Shown: positions 8,114 through 11,205 of the stretch, piece by piece
Layout: every line of letters starts with the position of its first letter
How positions within the stretch are numbered: position 1 is the stretch's first letter
DNA from: Gamarada debralockiae
Taxonomy: Eukaryota; Ascomycota; Leotiomycetes; Helotiales; Hyphodiscaceae
Length of the DNA: 11,205 nt
NCBI GenBank assembly: GCA_002803225.1
Contig: NXFV01001598.1
Coordinates: 1 to 11,205, forward strand
Reading direction: 5' to 3'
Made by a program: the position numbers and the translations under genes
The notes under the pieces: model-generated
Told to the model about the DNA's origin: nothing
Databases searched by the model: none
Seen by the model: only the letters and a program-made list of their open reading frames with translations

Positions 8114-8690
8114 CTAATGCCTCTTCCTAAATCCGGCATAAGTCCCAATCTTATCCTACCAAAAAAGGCCATGAAAAATCCCGTCCATCTCGCAGCTTTT
8201 CTCTTCCCGTTCCTCTCCGTTTATCAGCAAACTCATAGCCATCTAACCAAACCTCGTCCGCATCCCGCCCCTCGAATATCTGTGGACCCTAATATATACA
8301 ATCCATTCTAGAAGTCCAAATATCTTTGACCTTACTACCCTGATTCGGAAGCCGTCGGTAGAAAACTCCCTTTTCAGGAATCCAGCCAAGTCCTCCGTCT
8401 AGATTGGAGATCCAGGCATGTATATCGCAGGTGTGAAGGCGGCGTATGGCAGTGAAGATTTGCGACCCGAGATTGCAGAGAGAATCGAAATCCTCGTCTT
8501 CATCGTACTGCAAGCCGTCGCCGCTGATCTCGAGATAGAGCTCCTCCAAGGAACGGGTGTAGATTTTTGATGAACTTGACCATGTCCTGTACTACATTAG
8601 ATGAAGAGGCCATGAACGTCCAAGGCGATTGGTACTGGAAAGGTTGTATCCATCAAAGTCAAGTCTTCCATTGGCGACTGCCTGTGTTGT
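8114..8690 (-). pseudogene. Relic of a leucine-rich, F-box-like protein
   Basis: Several minus-strand frames join into a plausible protein: MEDLTLMDTTFPVPIALDV (from about 8672), then VVQDMVKFIKNLHP (ending about 8553), then after a one-base shift SLEELYLEISGDGLQYDEDE and on to LGWIPEKGVFYRRLPNQGSK (about 8320), and after a stop or weak intron IFEGRDADEVWLDGYEFAD ... GRDFSWPF (8285-8165). The 'LEDLTL' and 'LEELYLEI' repeats and the length pattern recall the C-terminal part of fungal F-box proteins with degenerate leucine-rich repeats, which act as ubiquitin-ligase adaptors. There is no F-box in view; the N-terminus would overlap the plus-strand gene that starts at 8705, so it is lost. At least two frame breaks make it non-functional. 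Identification is tentative. Confidence 0.4.
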
Positions 8691-8704
8691 CTGAGTGGCA
8701 TATC

Positions 8705-9723
8705 ATGGGACGCGCCTACAAACTGAATCGATTCCTCATCTTTCTGGTTCTCGTCTCAACTGTGGTGGCGGAACCCGGCACAGATAACAATACATCAATT
8801 ATCACATCAAGCTGTGATATCACTGGTGACCCAGATACGTATGGATTAGGTGTTCGCCTTGGCATATATCTGCAGTGGGTAGCGACATTTCTCGCGACTG
8901 CCATGACACTGAAAAGCGCGACGGCTATTCGCACAGCAAACACATTGTTTCAACTGGCAAATTTCGTGGGCCTGCTCGTCTTCACGTTCCACCGGCCAAA
9001 AGTGTTCGCTGTGAAGCCCATGATCATCCTTTTCGTAGTATTTGGTGCGACATGGCTCCTCATTCTTATCGTAATCAATGTCAAGAGCAGCATCAACGAG
9101 GCAATACTCCGCGTGCTTCTCTACACATCGATGCTCGGGTATGTTATGCGATATTTTTGGCACGGAATGGATACCATGACTCCGTCGCCTTGTGGAACAT
9201 TCGCATTCTTCTTCTGCCGAGTCAATCTCCTTGGTTGGTTTCGGACCGTAGGGAAGGTCTTCGCGGTGATAGCCTCGGTGCGTTCATGCTACTTTGGACC
9301 TTCCATGTCCCAACACTTCTTTGGGTTCGATACCCGGTGCTAAACAATATATGGGAGAGAAATATAGAAGTCGAAAATGTTTACGACGATAGCGAATCCA
9401 CTAGGGAGGTTGATTCGAAGGAGATTGCCCTTTCGGAGTGTTTGGCAATTGATCTAGTGACCTTCGTTGCACTACTGATTTTGGTTCTGATGATTGTTGG
9501 CACGGAACTGATGATCTACTGGAATCACATCAGAGGCGTCTACCAGGTAAATTCCACTGCACAACTCATTCCAGTAGTGCTAGGACTTGGACTGCTGTTG
9601 ACTACTCTAATCGAAGCAATTTGGGAGAGAAAGACAATGACGGTATTGGCATTACAGGAGTTAGATACCGCGCTCGGAAACGAGGCGAAAATCAGGCGTT
9701 TGTGGAAAGCGGGAGCGGTATGA
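8705..9723 (+). CDS. Multi-pass membrane protein with signal peptide, frame broken
   Basis: Function unknown. I chose the ATG at 8705 because it starts directly before a signal peptide (residues 8-22, NRFLIFLVLVSTVVA, likely cut before EPG); in-frame codons upstream overlap the minus-strand relic. An extracellular NNTS glycosylation site and CDITGDPDTYGLGVRLGIYLQW follow; this last motif is typical of an uncharacterised fungal membrane family. Helices are near residues 51-68, 80-95, 105-126, 133-150, 165-190, then LGAFMLLWTFHVPTLLW, LAIDLVTFVALLILVLMIVGTEL and LIPVVLGLGLLLTTLIEAIW. The first frame is good to about residue 188 (9268) and ends at TAA 9341-9343; the second is good from about 9271 to TGA 9721-9723. 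No intron with proper sites and phase fits, so a one-base loss (or two-base gain) near 9258-9275 is likeliest: recent mutation or sequencing error. About 339 codons in all. Confidence 0.6.
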
Positions 9724-9980
9724 AGTGACAATAAGGGATAGCGTTGCGCAAATTCCATGTGAAGATGCCCGCAGCAGATTTTATGTCCAAGTAGGTTTAT
9801 GTGTAAACGAGTTTTACGCAGGAGGGTGTATTTACTTACAAACAAGAGTATTGGGGTTTTAGTAGTGAACACTATTAATTCAACTCCTCTAGTAGATATT
9901 AGTAGTAATGATGAGGGTAACTAGCCCGGCACGGGAGGCAGGAGCGGAAAAAAATGCGTGGAGGCCGCCAGCACTGGAGA
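9724..9980. other. 3' flank of the membrane-protein gene, no gene
   Basis: Non-coding sequence that becomes AT-rich (repeated TAGTAG words at 9860-9910) and then GC-rich near 9925-9980 before the transposon insertion. It would contain the 3' UTR of the upstream gene. Confidence 0.4.
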
Positions 9981-9988
9981 ATCGCTGC
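9981..9988. repeat. Left 8-bp target site duplication
   Basis: ATCGCTGC directly precedes the left terminal inverted repeat and is identical to 10497-10504, which directly follows the right one. Confidence 0.85.
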
Positions 9989-10496
9989 CAGTGCGGTTTT
10001 TAATCGAACCAATCAGCAATCGATAATCAGAGGCCAATTCTCCCCTAAACTAGGAATTTAAAGCATAAGTGCCTAAAGACGGCACTTAATAAGAAAACTT
10101 TATAAGGTGCACTTATATAGTTTAAGGCGTGCAATTTAATAGTACAAATAAGAAGTTTATAGAATGTGTAGTTAATTTACTAGATTAATTAGGAGGTATG
10201 TAATCGATTTAATCGTGAGGGCTCTTGCCGCCTTTCGGCAGAATCCAAGGCAATTCCTAAGAACTACTATTATTAGTATTATAAAAGAAAGCCATATTAT
10301 TATACTATTAAAATTGAGGCTGTAGTTATTTAGTACTTATATAATATCTAGGGACTTATAATTATTATAAAATTATAAAGGGAGGGCTGGAATTTAAAAG
10401 GTGGCTAAAACCCCTAATAATCGATTGCCAATCGATTGCCTTAATCCTAATCGCAATCGATCGCTTATCAATAATCGCCGATTAAAAACCGCACTG
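9989..10496. mobile_element. Non-autonomous hAT element (MITE), complete
   Basis: The element is 508 bp. Its ends are a perfect 18-bp terminal inverted repeat, CAGTGCGGTTTTTAATCG at 9989-10006 and its reverse complement at 10479-10496, starting CAGTG and ending CACTG as is usual for hAT transposons. It is flanked by an exact 8-bp direct repeat (ATCGCTGC), the diagnostic target duplication length of the hAT superfamily. The interior is AT-rich, has no transposase and no meaningful coding frame, so it must have been moved by a transposase made elsewhere. Close to both ends are copies of GCAATCGAT (one near 10013; three near 10420-10460 on either strand), which look like subterminal transposase-binding repeats. 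Perfect ends and target duplication suggest a fairly recent insertion, younger than the LTR-like repeats on the left. Confidence 0.85.
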
Positions 10497-10504
10497 ATCG
10501 CTGC
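10497..10504. repeat. Right 8-bp target site duplication
   Basis: ATCGCTGC, identical to 9981-9988, immediately outside the CACTG end of the element. Confidence 0.85.
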
Positions 10505-10570
10505 CTATGAGGGAAGTACCACATTAACGATTTACTCCTTGATCAGATTAGCGGCAAATGCCTCTAGTGA

Positions 10571-11032
10571 GAACCCGCCTCTACAGATAGTCTGATTCTT
10601 CAGACCCCCACCGTCCAAAGACCAATCGCCGTAACAAAGTGGAACTCACATAAAATCCAATCGTACGGCTCGGTACATAGTATGGCGGCACCGTTGTTCT
10701 GCTACGCTTTGCCAGTATCTCTCTCGGGGGAAGAGCCAAATAATTTCTCTATCCTCAGAACTTATAATCTGACAGGACCGATTCTATCGAAAATAGTGCG
10801 TTCTAGTTAGTCACCGCCTTCGATGATAGAGATGGTGCGGAAAGAAGACGAAGTGCCTGAATGGAATCAATATTTTTGTTATCAACAAAATTCGTCAAAG
10901 AATGTCTGTGAAGTGGATTACACTGATTTCAAGCATGGAGGCTTTACTAGAATAATTGCATGGGAAGAATACCGGTGTGCCGAGCACTCTTGTCGGTACT
11001 GTAGTGGTCACGTTGAGGCCAACCTCGCTTAG
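10571..11032 (+). pseudogene. Doubtful small cysteine-containing frame with internal TAG
   Basis: One plus-strand frame is free of stops from 10571 to 10807, has a single TAG at 10808-10810, and continues open to TAG at 11030-11032. Possible starts are ATG 10682 (MAAPLFCYALPVSLSG, weakly hydrophobic) and ATG 10823 (MIEMVRKEDEVPEWNQYF). The second part has six cysteines, including RCAEHSCRYC near the end, and the run GGFTRIIAWEEY. It has no signal peptide by eye and no domain I know. The long open run across one stop could mean a small gene with a nonsense mutation or chance. No intron with good sites removes the TAG. Confidence 0.2.
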
Positions 11033-11205
11033 CTAGTCTGATCACGTGCCATCCGGGCATATTTTATCTTTTGCAGCTGGACCTGTACATAGGCACCTAC
11101 ATATATATCGCAATCGTACAACTTGTTTTCTGATGCATTTTTACAGTGCGTTTGAGCACATGACCTTCGTTTTACGTTGTTTTTGTTTTATCCCTCACTG
11201 AGAGC
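11033..11205. other. Right margin, no gene seen
   Basis: Non-coding, AT-leaning sequence with ATATATAT at about 11100. It could be a promoter or a 3' flank of a gene outside the window. Confidence 0.3.

Noticed and set aside
8567..8704. In-frame upstream extension of the eight-helix protein
   Set aside because: It would bury the signal peptide behind 46 residues of ordinary sequence, and it overlaps the antisense F-box-like relic, so the ATG at 8705 is preferred.
10401..10595. A 64-codon plus-strand frame
   Set aside because: It lies mostly inside the hAT element, crosses its right end and target duplication, and is made of the GCAATCGAT repeats.
1..11205. CRISPR array, rRNA, telomeric TTAGGG repeats
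   Set aside because: None seen on either strand; the recurring TCTACCC words near 3300-3670 are neither evenly spaced nor telomeric.

Overview
The window looks like nuclear DNA of a filamentous ascomycete, probably a Eurotiales-type mould. It has short introns of about 50-80 bp with GTAAGT/GTATGN donors and CTRAY-like branch points, a Zn2Cys6 transcription factor with a fungal-specific regulatory domain, multi-pass membrane proteins of purely fungal families, and abundant broken repeats. In one AT-rich stretch every in-frame stop is TAA or TAG, as expected after C-to-T (RIP-like) mutation. No bacterial operon, RNA gene or CRISPR array is visible.

Layout. 1-1100: no convincing gene. 1115-1660 (minus): broken 3' remnant of a fungal acyltransferase-3 membrane protein. 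1867-2624: two LTR-like sequences in inverted orientation around a CCT/AGG-rich core, followed by an AT-rich degraded coding relic (2636-2890). 3290-3654: a compact non-coding block of nested inverted repeats, MITE-like. 4114-5299 (minus): the best-preserved gene, a seven-helix DUF7702-like membrane protein in four exons. 5300-6214: intergenic. 6215-8001 (plus): a Zn2Cys6 / Fungal_trans_2-type regulator that has lost its sixth zinc-binding cysteine and carries an in-frame TAG. 8114-8690 (minus): relic of a leucine-rich, F-box-like protein whose tail resembles the last exon of the DUF7702-like gene. 8705-9723 (plus): a secreted-end-first, roughly eight-helix membrane protein of unknown function with a reading-frame break. 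9989-10496: a complete non-autonomous hAT element with an 18-bp terminal inverted repeat and a perfect 8-bp target duplication. 10505-11205: no recognised gene, only a doubtful cysteine-containing frame.

Together this is an accessory, repeat-rich region in decay: only one gene appears intact. The regulator sits between two membrane-protein genes and could once have controlled them, but nothing in the sequence proves a cluster or a pathway. I did not find a convincing new biological system. The best-supported new items are the hAT element, the crippled regulator, the inverted LTR pair and the shared C-terminal exon.
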